NCBI GenBank assembly: GCA_964646515.1 | Contig: CAZYES010000012.1 | Location: forward strand, 1 to 21,860 | Direction of reading: 5' to 3' | From: C7867-002 sp964646515 | Lineage (GTDB): Bacteria; Patescibacteriota; Minisyncoccia; Phycocordibacterales; PALSA-1337 | Length of the DNA stretch: 21,860 nt | Shown here: one piece after another, positions 6,580-14,033 of the stretch | Layout of the letters: each line of letters starts with the position of its first letter | Numbering within the stretch: position 1 is the stretch's first letter | Notes under the pieces: model-generated | The model's input: only the letters and a program-made list of their open reading frames with translations | The model's database searches: none | Told to the model about the DNA's origin: nothing | Program-made: the position numbers and the translations under genes

Positions 6580-8505
6580 ATGGCAAAAAAAATTACCAAA
6601 AAACCAAATAAGAAAGACAATAAGGGATTTTATGGCATGTTGTCGCCACGAATGGGCTTTTTGAATATCATCGCAACTGTTGTCCTGATTTTTCTACTCA
6701 TAACGGGGGTCTACTCGCAGTTTTCTTCAAAAACGATTTCCGCTGTACCAACATCTCTTTCTACCATTGCTCTTGATATAGAAAATGGTGATGTTGCTAG
6801 TATTGACTTGCAGGCAAACGAGGTTGTCGCTACTTACAAGGACAAATCCGTGAAGACTGCACAAAAAGAGTTTGATTCTTCATTTACCGAGTCGTTGATA
6901 AGATTGGGTGTAACGCAAGAAAAGTTGGCCTCGACAACTATCACGATTGGAAATCCAGGAGGTTTCTGGTATTGGTTGGGAGAATTGTCCCCATTTTTGG
7001 CGCCAATACTTTTTTTGGTTTTATTTGTCTGGCTTATTTCTAGACAAGTACGTGGTGCTGGCGTGCAAGCATTGTCCTTTGGCCAGTCTAAAGCGCGCAT
7101 TACCATGCCAGATGATCAGAAACAGAGGGTTACTTTCAAAGATGTCGCGGGCGCCAAAGAAGCCAAACAGGAACTCTTGGAGATCGTTGATTTTTTGAAG
7201 AACCCCAAGAAGTTTATTGAGATTGGCGCGGAGATTCCCAAAGGAGTAATTCTCATGGGCGCGCCCGGTACGGGCAAAACGTTATTGGCTCGAGCTGTTG
7301 CCGGTGAGGCCAATGTCGCTTTCTTCTCGATCTCCGGGTCAGAGTTTGTGGAAATGTTCGTCGGCGTAGGCGCTTCGCGCGTTCGCGATCTTTTCAAGAT
7401 GGCCAAAGCAACAGCGCCGGCAATAGTTTTTGTCGATGAGATAGACGCCGTTGGTCGCACTCGCGGTTCTGGCATGGGTGGTGGAAACGATGAACGTGAG
7501 CAAACTTTGAATCAGATTTTGGTTGAAATGGACGGCTTTGAACCCAATGAGAAAGTTATTGTCATGGCGGCGACGAATAGGCCAGATGTTTTGGACCCGG
7601 CATTATTGCGCCCGGGAAGATTCGACCGTCGCGTGGTGATCGATCTTCCAGATAGGAGCGATCGTGAAGCGATTCTTGGTATTCATTCCAAAAAGAAACA
7701 ACTAGCCGAGGACGTCAATTTGAAGATTATTGCAGAAAGGACACCTGGTTTTTCTGGGGCCGATTTGGCTTCACTCATGAATGAAGCGGCTATTTTAGCT
7801 GCGAGAGAGGACCGCACCAAGATCGGCCAATTTGACATGGTCCGTTCTATCGAAAAAGTCATGCTTGGTCCAGAACGCAAGAGTCACGTCTTATCTACCA
7901 AAGAAAAAGAGATTACCGCCTATCATGAAGCTGGTCACGCCTTGGTCGCCTCGGTTTTGCCTTATGCCGATCCAGTTCACAAGATCTCTATCATCTCACG
8001 GGGGAGGGCGGCTGGTTATACTCTGAAGTTACCTTTTGAAGATCGCAGATTGCAGTCGCGTAAAGAATTTCTAGATGATATTGCGGTATCTCTCGGTGGT
8101 TATGTGGCGGAACTTTTGATGTTCGGAGATCTGACTACTGGCGCTTCAAATGATTTGCAAGTATCTACGGCTCTGGCGCGGGACATGGTTACGCGATATG
8201 GTATGTCAGAAAAGATTGGTCCAGTGGCTCTGGAGAGTGCGCAGGGCAAAGTGCTTTTTGGCATGGGAGTAAGTGACAGGGAATATTCGGAAAAAGTGGC
8301 GGCAGATATCGATAGTGAAGTTTCTAGAATCATGTCTGAAGCTCGTGGAGTTGCCGAGAAGGCTTTACTAGGTAATAAGAAGGCTTTTGAAGCAGTGGCA
8401 AGACATTTGGTAGAAACAGAGACGATCGAACGTGAAGATTTTGAAAAGCTGTTGATGGCGAATGGAGTAATAGTAAAAAAAAGAGGAGATGTGGCGAAAG
8501 TGTAG
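6580..8505 (+). CDS. ftsH: ATP-dependent zinc metalloprotease FtsH
   Basis: A 641-residue membrane-bound AAA+ protease that unfolds and degrades membrane and regulatory proteins as a hexamer facing the cytosol. Two membrane helices (about 22-44 and 126-146) flank an extracytoplasmic domain. Then come Walker A GAPGTGKT (227-234), Walker B FVDEID (D286-D289), the second region of homology ATNRPDVLDPALLRPGRFDRR with its Arg fingers, and the zinc site HEAGH (H449, E450, H453). The third ligand is Asp525 in ASNDLQ. Length is typical. The frame is open back to 6502, but those residues have no FtsH counterpart and precede the -10, so MAKKITKK at 6580 is the start. It is transcribed toward tRNA-Ile and probably alone. 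Confidence 0.97.
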   Translation: MAKKITKKPNKKDNKGFYGMLSPRMGFLNIIATVVLIFLLITGVYSQFSSKTISAVPTSLSTIALDIENGDVASIDLQANEVVATYKDKSVKTAQKEFDSSFTESLIRLGVTQEKLASTTITIGNPGGFWYWLGELSPFLAPILFLVLFVWLISRQVRGAGVQALSFGQSKARITMPDDQKQRVTFKDVAGAKEAKQELLEIVDFLKNPKKFIEIGAEIPKGVILMGAPGTGKTLLARAVAGEANVAFFSISGSEFVEMFVGVGASRVRDLFKMAKATAPAIVFVDEIDAVGRTRGSGMGGGNDEREQTLNQILVEMDGFEPNEKVIVMAATNRPDVLDPALLRPGRFDRRVVIDLPDRSDREAILGIHSKKKQLAEDVNLKIIAERTPGFSGADLASLMNEAAILAAREDRTKIGQFDMVRSIEKVMLGPERKSHVLSTKEKEITAYHEAGHALVASVLPYADPVHKISIISRGRAAGYTLKLPFEDRRLQSRKEFLDDIAVSLGGYVAELLMFGDLTTGASNDLQVSTALARDMVTRYGMSEKIGPVALESAQGKVLFGMGVSDREYSEKVAADIDSEVSRIMSEARGVAEKALLGNKKAFEAVARHLVETETIEREDFEKLLMANGVIVKKRGDVAKV

Positions 8506-8529
8506 TCTTTATTCTATTATAGACGGGAA

Positions 8530-8603
8530 CCGCCCCTAGCTCAGTTGGTTAGAGCATCGAGCTTATACCTCGAGGGTCCTTGGTTCGAATCCAAGGGGGC
8601 GGA
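8530..8603 (+). tRNA. tRNA-Ile(UAU)
   Basis: A complete cloverleaf: acceptor CCGCCCC/GGGGCGG (seven pairs), D-stem GCTC/GAGC, anticodon stem TCGAG/CTCGA with loop CTTATAC, variable GGGTC, T-arm CTTGG-TTCGAAT-CCAAG, discriminator A8603. The anticodon at 8564-8566 is TAT, reading AUA isoleucine codons. CCA is not encoded. A TATTAT box lies at 8515-8520, ten bases ahead. Most bacteria instead read AUA with a CAU tRNA modified to lysidine, so this isoacceptor is uncommon. The C1-G72 first pair is also unusual. Confidence 0.93.
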
Positions 8604-8639
8604 CATCGAAGTGGTTCGATTTTACTCATACTTGAGTAA

Positions 8640-8723
8640 CTATTTGTTCATCATATACAATCCGGTTGCAAAACCAGAGATGAATACGATTACTGCACCT
8701 ATTATTATCCAAACTATAATCAT
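8640..8723 (-). CDS. 27-residue hydrophobic small membrane protein (candidate)
   Basis: The - strand ORF reads MIIVWIIIGAVIVFISGFAT and then GLYMMNK: one hydrophobic helix with small-residue positions and a short polar tail. This is the shape of real bacterial single-helix miniproteins. On the same strand a TTGTCT (8757-8752), 16-bp spacer and TACACT (8735-8730) end six bases before the ATG, the same spacing seen before other leaderless genes here. It lies downstream of recG, in the same direction. It is very short, so chance is possible; conservation in relatives would decide. Confidence 0.4.
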   Translation of the reverse strand: MIIVWIIIGAVIVFISGFATGLYMMNK

Positions 8724-8729
8724 ATTTAA

Positions 8730-8757
8730 AGTGTAATACAATCATACGAATAGACAA
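8730..8757 (-). promoter_or_regulatory. Possible promoter for the 27-residue ORF
   Basis: Read on the - strand: TTGTCT (8757-8752), 16 bp, TACACT (8735-8730), then six bases to the ATG at 8723. Confidence 0.35.
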
Positions 8758-8802
8758 CAGTCGAAAGTACCCATTATTTTGTGTGTAGGCATAAATCGCG
8801 TG

Positions 8803-11046
8803 TTATTCAAAGTGCGCTTCTTTTGAATGTTTTTCGACTATCTTTTTGAGGATGGGGTATTCCGAAAGTTTATCATCCTTGTCAATGAGTCTTATCGCTT
8901 CTGTCCGAGCGGCCTCGACCATTTTCAGGTTTTTCAATGCTTCCATGGCTACGTCAGAAATACCCCATTGTTGTATGCCAGACAACTGGCCAGAACCACG
9001 TTGGGCGAGATCAAGCTCGGCGAGCTCGAAGCCATTCTTGGCGGTTTGCAAAGCTTTCAATCTTTCTACGGATTTTATCGAAGAAGTTTCTGTGAAGACA
9101 TAGCAGTATGCTTGGTCAGAGCTTCTGAGGACGCGCCCGCGAAGTTGATGTAGTTGAGCTAGACCAAATCGCTCGGCGCCCTCAATGATTATGACCGTGG
9201 CATTTGGCACGTTGACGCCAACTTCGACAACTGACGTGGCGCAAAGGATTTTTATTTTTCCCGATTTGAACTGGTCCATAGTCGAATCTTTCTCTTTCGG
9301 GGTCATCTTGCCGTGTAGAACGCCTATTTCGTATTCGGGGAATACAGATTTTTTCAGGCGGATGGCTTCTTCTTTTACGGATTTCGCTTGGAGGGCAGTT
9401 TCCTTGTTTGGATCGGGCGCGTCGATTCTAGGGCAAATAACGTAGAGCTGACGACCGACTTTCAATTCGGAACGGATTTTTTCATAAGTTTCAGCTCGGT
9501 GGTTTGGTAATACTAGTTCAGTTACGATTGGCTTTCTTCCTGCGGGAGATTGATCGAGCAGGGTTAGATCAAGATCGCCATACATTGTTAGAGCGAGGGT
9601 CCGTGGTATTGGCGTGGCAGTCATAGAAAGAAGATGTGGTGAAGCGACTTTTTTTACGAGACCGGCCCGTTGGGAAGTGCCAAAACGGTGTTGTTCGTCG
9701 ATTATTACGAGAGCTAGCTTTTTGAACATGACTGATTTTTGGATAAGCGCGTGAGTACCGATAACAACGGAAATTTCACCATTTGCTACCCATTTCAAGA
9801 GTTGAGCGCGCGAAATATCGGTCCAGCTTTTTGGGTTGACTTTGGAAGGAAATTTACGACAGCCAGAACCAGTGATAAGAGCTATTTGTATGCCGAGGTA
9901 AGCAAAATATTGGATAAATGATTCGAAATGTTGCGTGGCCAGGATCTCGGTAGGACACATATAGGCGACCTGTAGATTTAGATTGTTTTTTTCTTGTTTT
10001 GATAATGGAGAAGTTGCTGTAATTACGGCGTAGGCAGAAGTGGCGGCGACGGCAGTTTTGCCAGAGCCGACATCGCCCTCTAAAAGTCGGCACATAGCAC
10101 GACCGCTTTGCATATTATCGAGGATAGTATCGATGGCACGATTTTGCGCATCTGTGGCGGTGAAGGGAAAACGCCGTACAAATTCGTCGACATTTTTTTT
10201 GTTTATTTCGATCGTGAATGTTGGGTATTGCTCATATTCTTTGCGCGCTTGTTGTTTGCCGAGTTGGATCGTGAATATCTCCTCGAATGAGAATCGTTTG
10301 CGCGCGGATATAGCATCTTCACGAGTGAGTGGTCTATGGATCCATACGAAGGCGGTTTTTATTCCTGGTAAATGGTATTTTTTCAATATATCAGGGGGAA
10401 TTGTCTCGGCCACATTTTCCAAAATGCCACTTTTGAATACTTTTTGCAGAGCATGGTATATCCAACTAGAGGTAATACCGCGCGATTCTGGGTATATTGG
10501 ATAGAGGTTATGCTTCTGGGCAGTATCTCCAAAGAGAGAGTCGCCGACGCCAGTTGGTAGTTTATCGATGCGTTCGATTTTTGGGTTGGAGAAATAGAGC
10601 CTTCCGTTATCTGGTACATGTGTCTGTGACGCTGAACTCTCTTTGCTGGTGGAGGCCGGTTGTTTGTTGCTTGCTTTTTTTCTTTCACTGATTTTGCCTT
10701 CGATTCTTACCAACATCTCGTTGGAAAACATTTTGGCTACATAAGGTTGGTTGAACCAGACGCAGTTGATCTTGCCTGTTTCGTCTTCGATCGTGCCAGT
10801 GGCCATAGTTATTTTTGTTTTGAATCCCTTGCTAGTTTTTAGACCAGAAATTTTGCCGAAAATGACAGCTATGTCACCGCGAGAAAGGGAATCGATGCTA
10901 CGATATTCGGCGGTGTCGCCATAACGGACGGGGAAGTGGCAGAGGAGATCATATACAGTCTCGATGCCGAGTTTTTTCAAAGCAATTTTTTGAATAGGCG
11001 TTAGACGAAAAGAGTCAATGACTGGAGATGTTAGTTCTATGGACAT
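8803..11046 (-). CDS. recG: ATP-dependent DNA helicase RecG
   Basis: A 747-residue branch-migrating helicase that remodels stalled replication forks and Holliday junctions. The N-terminal wedge and OB-fold region occupies about 1-200 (GDIAVIFGKIS...GTIEDETGKINCVWFN). Helicase motifs follow in order: a Q-like motif FPFTATDAQNRAI, Walker A EGDVGSGKTA, PTEILATQH, the DEQH box VIIDEQHRFG, SMTATPIPRTL, QLYVICPRI, TSVVEVGVNVPNA and the final RGRVLRS. The C-terminal RecG wedge LQTAKNGFELAELDLAQRGSG is present. It is somewhat longer than the usual 680-700 residues because of a Ser/Lys-rich insertion near residues 125-150. The start at 11046 has TATAAT six bases upstream, so the mRNA is probably leaderless. 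It runs away from tRNA-Ser and was not disrupted by the element. Confidence 0.97.
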   Translation of the reverse strand: MSIELTSPVIDSFRLTPIQKIALKKLGIETVYDLLCHFPVRYGDTAEYRSIDSLSRGDIAVIFGKISGLKTSKGFKTKITMATGTIEDETGKINCVWFNQPYVAKMFSNEMLVRIEGKISERKKASNKQPASTSKESSASQTHVPDNGRLYFSNPKIERIDKLPTGVGDSLFGDTAQKHNLYPIYPESRGITSSWIYHALQKVFKSGILENVAETIPPDILKKYHLPGIKTAFVWIHRPLTREDAISARKRFSFEEIFTIQLGKQQARKEYEQYPTFTIEINKKNVDEFVRRFPFTATDAQNRAIDTILDNMQSGRAMCRLLEGDVGSGKTAVAATSAYAVITATSPLSKQEKNNLNLQVAYMCPTEILATQHFESFIQYFAYLGIQIALITGSGCRKFPSKVNPKSWTDISRAQLLKWVANGEISVVIGTHALIQKSVMFKKLALVIIDEQHRFGTSQRAGLVKKVASPHLLSMTATPIPRTLALTMYGDLDLTLLDQSPAGRKPIVTELVLPNHRAETYEKIRSELKVGRQLYVICPRIDAPDPNKETALQAKSVKEEAIRLKKSVFPEYEIGVLHGKMTPKEKDSTMDQFKSGKIKILCATSVVEVGVNVPNATVIIIEGAERFGLAQLHQLRGRVLRSSDQAYCYVFTETSSIKSVERLKALQTAKNGFELAELDLAQRGSGQLSGIQQWGISDVAMEALKNLKMVEAARTEAIRLIDKDDKLSEYPILKKIVEKHSKEAHFE

Positions 11047-12713
11047 GTAGTAATTATAAGCATAGACAGGGTAATTGCCAGTTTTGGTCTTTTTGATAAT
11101 TTATTATTTTTGTGCAAGAATGGCGAATACTGAATCGTTCCGGTTCCTAGTCTGGCTTGGAGCTGTGGCGTATCGATGGAGACGTGGCTGAGTGGTCGAA
11201 AGCGGCACCGTGCTAAGGTGTTAGGGGGGCAACTCCCTCGTGGGTTCGAATCCCACCGTCTCCGCAGTGAAAAAATATCATCGTTTTTGGGTCCTTTTGC
11301 GAGTATGTCGTAAGGACTTTTGAAGCTAACTGTAGCCGCGGTTTTGTTTTTGATGGAAAGGTTCCAAAGTAAAGTTGAGACAATATTTCTCTTTTTCGCA
11401 TCATCTCCTGCCATGAATTCAGATCTGGCTCTGCTGGCTTGTATAAATACATCTCTGGTCGGTTCCAAAGTGAATGTCGGTTGTTTGGATTTCATGTCAT
11501 TGATCTGGCCTTGAAGCGATACACGCTCGTTTTGAATCTCAAGGACTTTGTTGTCGTAGATTTCCTTCGAGATTTGCTGGTCAAGAAATGTATCGAGTAG
11601 TCTGTTTTCTTTGACTGTAAGCGATTCTAGGCGCTTCTCAAGGGTGCTTAATGCGGCAGTGACATATGTCAGATTGGCATTGGCTTTTTCCTTGGCGGCT
11701 TCGTAGACGAGGTTGATGTGGTCTTCGCTGAAATGTAATGAGCCCAGTAAATCAGCGACGATTTCATGCAACATAGTTTCCCTCATATAACTTTTGTGTT
11801 CTTCACAGCTACCTTTACCGTTGGTGCAGTAATAATATTGGTGACCTTTCTTGAGTGAAGCAGTTAGAGCACATCCGCAGTTTTCGCAGGTGAGGAATCC
11901 TCGTAGCGGAAAGAAAAGCGTTTTGGTCCTTGGTCTGTTCTTATTATGAATGACTTGTTGTACTCGTTCGAATAATTCCTTGGAGATAATGGGTTCGTGA
12001 TTCCCCGGATAGTATTTACCATCGCGCTTCATTAGTCCGCAATAGAATGGGTTGTCTATAAATCTGTGAATGTGGCTGGCATATACTTTGGTGCCGGCAA
12101 TGGTTCTCAAACCTTCTTTGAATAACTGGCCAGAAATATCCTTGAATGAATACGTGCCGATCGCGTATAGCTCAAATGCTCTGACAACATATTTAGCACG
12201 ATCCGAATCGATTGAAATTGTCTTGTTTCCTTTGTTATTCAAATATCCAAATGGAGCTTTGTTTGGCCAGGTCCCTTTTTCAAGAGCGGCTCTGTTACCA
12301 CGCTTCACATTAGTACTCAAATCACGACTATATTGGTTAGCCATGCCAAACTGCATAGCCATGATGAAGGCGGTTTCGTTAGGTAGATGAGTAGCCTCAT
12401 AAGTCCGTATTTCCTTGATTACGCCTCTTTGAAGCATATCCATGATGAGACCGCCGTCTAGGAAGTTACGAGCCAACCTGTCGAGCTTCCAACAAAGAAT
12501 AGCATCGGCTTTGCCGGACTGGATCATTTGGATAACTTCATTGAATATGGGGCGACCGGCAGTTTTGGCTGATCTGCTCTCTTTGAATGTTTTGATGACA
12601 TTCAGATTGCTTTTCGTGGCAATATCCATGAGCTCCTTTTCTTGGGAGTCCAAAGAAAGGACTTGGCGATCTTCTGATTCGGTTGATTTTCTGCAGTAGA
12701 GAATGTATTTCAT
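11037..12713 (-). CDS. Large serine recombinase (site-specific integrase of the element)
   Basis: A 558-codon ORF. The N-terminal resolvase domain carries YCRKSTESEDRQVLSLDSQ with catalytic Ser10, and KLDRLARN. Next is the recombinase domain (RGNRAALEKGTWPNKAPFGY), then a zinc ribbon (CENCGC...YYYCTNGKGSC, about 275-305) and a coiled coil. This is the order of large serine integrases, which integrate and excise DNA through a Ser-DNA intermediate. The last 75 or so codons read through attL into the antisense of tRNA-Ser (RRRWDSNPRG...), crossing the tRNA and the recG promoter, and stop seven bases short of the recG ATG. That tail is probably a by-product of integration; the native protein is about 483 residues plus a short att-encoded end. 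No ribosome binding site is seen. It overlaps tRNA-Ser. Confidence 0.95.
   Translation of the reverse strand: MKYILYCRKSTESEDRQVLSLDSQEKELMDIATKSNLNVIKTFKESRSAKTAGRPIFNEVIQMIQSGKADAILCWKLDRLARNFLDGGLIMDMLQRGVIKEIRTYEATHLPNETAFIMAMQFGMANQYSRDLSTNVKRGNRAALEKGTWPNKAPFGYLNNKGNKTISIDSDRAKYVVRAFELYAIGTYSFKDISGQLFKEGLRTIAGTKVYASHIHRFIDNPFYCGLMKRDGKYYPGNHEPIISKELFERVQQVIHNKNRPRTKTLFFPLRGFLTCENCGCALTASLKKGHQYYYCTNGKGSCEEHKSYMRETMLHEIVADLLGSLHFSEDHINLVYEAAKEKANANLTYVTAALSTLEKRLESLTVKENRLLDTFLDQQISKEIYDNKVLEIQNERVSLQGQINDMKSKQPTFTLEPTRDVFIQASRARSEFMAGDDAKKRNIVSTLLWNLSIKNKTAATVSFKSPYDILAKGPKNDDIFSLRRRWDSNPRGSCPPNTLARCRFRPLSHVSIDTPQLQARLGTGTIQYSPFLHKNNKLSKRPKLAITLSMLIITTCP
11053..11080 (-). promoter_or_regulatory. 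Promoter for recG, leaderless
   Basis: On the - strand: TGGCAA (11080-11075), 16-bp spacer, perfect TATAAT (11058-11053), then exactly six bases to the recG ATG. No Shine-Dalgarno sequence. Confidence 0.5.
11178..11264 (+). tRNA. tRNA-Ser(GCU)
   Basis: Acceptor GGAGACG (11178-11184) pairs with CGTCTCC (11257-11263), discriminator G11264. Anticodon stem GCACC/GGTGT encloses the loop GTGCTAA, so the anticodon is GCT. A long class II variable arm (about GGGGGGCAACTCCCTC) follows. T-arm GTGGG-TTCGAAT-CCCAC. CCA is not encoded. Its last 15 bases form part of the attachment core for the integrated element to its right, and the element restores the complete tRNA. Confidence 0.95.
11250..11265 (+). 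repeat. attL core (tRNA-Ser side)
   Basis: A 16-bp core ATCCCACCGTCTCCGC covering the T-stem 3' half, the acceptor strand and one base past the discriminator. Exact copies lie at 20390-20405 and 20775-20790. Confidence 0.85.
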
Positions 12714-12903
12714 GGATATTATTAGATTAAGTTAGTAATGATTAGAATGTAATTGAGAGAATTGTACGCCTCAAAATATATTTGTACAAATTTTTTACAA
12801 AAATCTGATTACGAATGATAATTAAATTCTGACTGAGTGTGATATAAGTCAAGTCTAGAAGTTACTGTTATCGTCTTATGTTAGTAATACAGCAAGTCAG
12901 CAT
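12714..12903. promoter_or_regulatory. AT-rich region upstream of the recombinase with inverted repeat
   Basis: There is no gene here. On the way into the recombinase (- strand) lies a palindrome TTTGTACAAA (12781-12790), and its left half TTTGTA is matched again by TACAAA (12796-12801). The placement 70-90 bases before the recombinase ATG suits an operator, but no -35/-10 pair is convincing. Confidence 0.35.
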
Positions 12904-12945
12904 GCGTCCCGTCCGCCGCGCTAAAGCGTTGGCTGGACGGGACGC
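12904..12945. other. Strong GC-rich stem-loop inside the element
   Basis: GCGTCCCGTCC (12904-12914) pairs perfectly with GGACGGGACGC (12935-12945). The stem continues inward (GCC/GGC, then CGC/GCG) to a TAAA loop with one or two bulges. It overlaps the 3' end of the 54-residue ORF, whose stop lies in the loop. No T-run follows on either strand. It could be a 3'-end structure or a recognition site for transfer or recombination. Confidence 0.65.
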
Positions 12946-13085
12946 TCTCCTGCATATGCCAAATACAAATCTGCAAACGAGTTCAGATACTCATTGGCTG
13001 TTTCAGGAGAAATATCGACCCCGTTTTTCTCCTTGAAGACGGCTATGCACTTCTCGATGAGTTGTTGGCTGAACCGGTATTGCAT
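12921..13085 (-). CDS. 54-residue soluble small protein (candidate)
   Basis: The - strand ORF begins MQYRFSQQLIEKCIAVFKEK and continues NGVDISPETANEYLNSFADL, with a charged C-terminus. Hydrophobic and charged residues alternate as in two amphipathic helices around the turn GVDIS, so it looks like a real protein rather than random sequence. I recall similar LIEKxIxxFKxKxGxxISxExAxEYLxSxAxLYL proteins in mobile regions of Patescibacteria, without a known function. TAGCAT lies six bases before the ATG, matching the leaderless pattern, and a perfect palindrome lies 33 bases upstream (13118-13129). Confidence 0.55.
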   Translation of the reverse strand: MQYRFSQQLIEKCIAVFKEKNGVDISPETANEYLNSFADLYLAYAGERPVQPTL

Positions 13086-13117
13086 GAGTACATGCTATTC
13101 CAGTTCCTTTACCGGAT

Positions 13118-13129
13118 CGTACGCGTACG
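13118..13129. promoter_or_regulatory. Perfect 12-bp palindrome CGTACGCGTACG
   Basis: Located between two - strand genes, 33 bases upstream of the 54-residue ORF, and immediately followed by a second inverted repeat GTTAC-C-GTAAC (13131-13141). It is a candidate operator; the binding protein is unknown. Confidence 0.4.
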
Positions 13130-13146
13130 GTTACCGTAACGAGATA

Positions 13147-13830
13147 TTATGAAATTATTGCTTCTAGATATTCAGGGTTGATCTGCACATATCCAGTTTC
13201 TCCGGACTTAATCAAAAGGAAGTTACTAATACCGGCCTGCTTGGAAACTTTGGCATTGATCGCTTCACAGGCTCGCCATAGTGAGCGTTGTGTCAGATGT
13301 TCATCATGAAATTTGGCGTCGAGGATTTCAGAATAGTATGATTTTGTTTCCAATCCATCTGGATTCTCAAAAATGTACTCAAGAATGTAATGGCTGTTCG
13401 GCTTATCATTCTTCTGCTGGATGTGGACCGACCTGTCGCCAATATGTAAAATGCTTTTCTCGCAGTCGAATGAGACGCTTCTGGGAATGTCTTCAGTTTT
13501 ACCAAGCTTTAATCGTTCTACTAAAGGCAGAATTTCTCTTGTAACTGAAAGGTGGAATATGGCGGACGTGGGTTCGTGGATTTCATCGCCGTCCATATCA
13601 ATGATACTTTCATTGTCTCGGACATAATCAATATGAAGATATCCGCTATTTTTCAAATGATCCAGGCATGTTGAACACGCGTATTTATCAATCCCCACCT
13701 CCTTGAGATCTTCTCCGGTTATGACTATTTCTGGAGGCAACAAAGCTTCAAGATTGCCGGAATTATTGGCCCAAAACTTTTGAAGCTTGAAGTTGATGAT
13801 TTCCATGACTTTGATGTAATCCGGGTGCAT
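13147..13830 (-). CDS. Element-borne protein with two apparent winged-helix regions, unknown function
   Basis: A 227-residue soluble protein. The N-terminal half has a helix followed by IDKYACSTCLDHLKNSGYLHIDYVRD, like a recognition helix and wing. After a charged linker, the C-terminal half (SVSFDCEKSILHIGDRSVHI, then SHYILEYIFENPDG, then QRSLWRACEAINAKV and the wing SNFLLIKSGETGYVQI) resembles an OmpR-type winged helix. I recall similar uncharacterised proteins in Patescibacteria. A DNA-binding regulator is plausible but unproven. It is divergent from the maturase gene across a 203-bp region rich in inverted repeats, so it could control that locus. TAAAAT lies six bases before its ATG, which suggests a leaderless mRNA. 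Confidence 0.65.
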   Translation of the reverse strand: MHPDYIKVMEIINFKLQKFWANNSGNLEALLPPEIVITGEDLKEVGIDKYACSTCLDHLKNSGYLHIDYVRDNESIIDMDGDEIHEPTSAIFHLSVTREILPLVERLKLGKTEDIPRSVSFDCEKSILHIGDRSVHIQQKNDKPNSHYILEYIFENPDGLETKSYYSEILDAKFHDEHLTQRSLWRACEAINAKVSKQAGISNFLLIKSGETGYVQINPEYLEAIIS

Positions 13831-13836
13831 TGACTA

Positions 13837-13842
13837 ATTTTA
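13837..13842 (-). promoter_or_regulatory. -10 box for the 227-residue gene
   Basis: TAAAAT on the - strand, ending six bases before ATG 13830. No good -35. Confidence 0.4.
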
Positions 13843-13996
13843 CACCCTGGAATGAAAAGTGATACTAAATTCGGGGGAAGGTGGCGCGCCAGGCCGTACA
13901 CGGTCGCGAATAGACCACCCGTATACAGGGCTTAACAGCGGCAAGTGCCGATTCAATCAATTGCTCTTGATTAAATTCATTTAGTGTTGTAAAGTC
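13843..13996 (+). promoter_or_regulatory. Promoter region of the maturase with several inverted repeats
   Basis: TTGATT (13967-13972), a 17-bp spacer and TAAAGT (13990-13995) form a plausible promoter for the maturase. The -35 is one arm of an inverted repeat AATCAA (13955-13960)/TTGATT. Farther up are the palindrome TGGCGCGCCA (13882-13891), CCGT-AC-ACGG (13894-13903) and a small hairpin CGGCA-AG-TGCCG. These are candidate operators for control of the peptide locus. Confidence 0.45.
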
Positions 13997-14033
13997 AGGC
14001 AAGTTAGTCCTTCAACAATTAGCTAGAAATCGT

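Noticed and set aside
8545..8736. 63-residue + strand ORF
   Set aside because: Its first part is the translated tRNA-Ile and the rest is antisense to the hydrophobic miniprotein.
11213..11452. Second - strand ORF over tRNA-Ser
   Set aside because: Overlaps the recombinase in another frame and reads antisense tRNA (GGIRTHEGVAPLT-type artefact).
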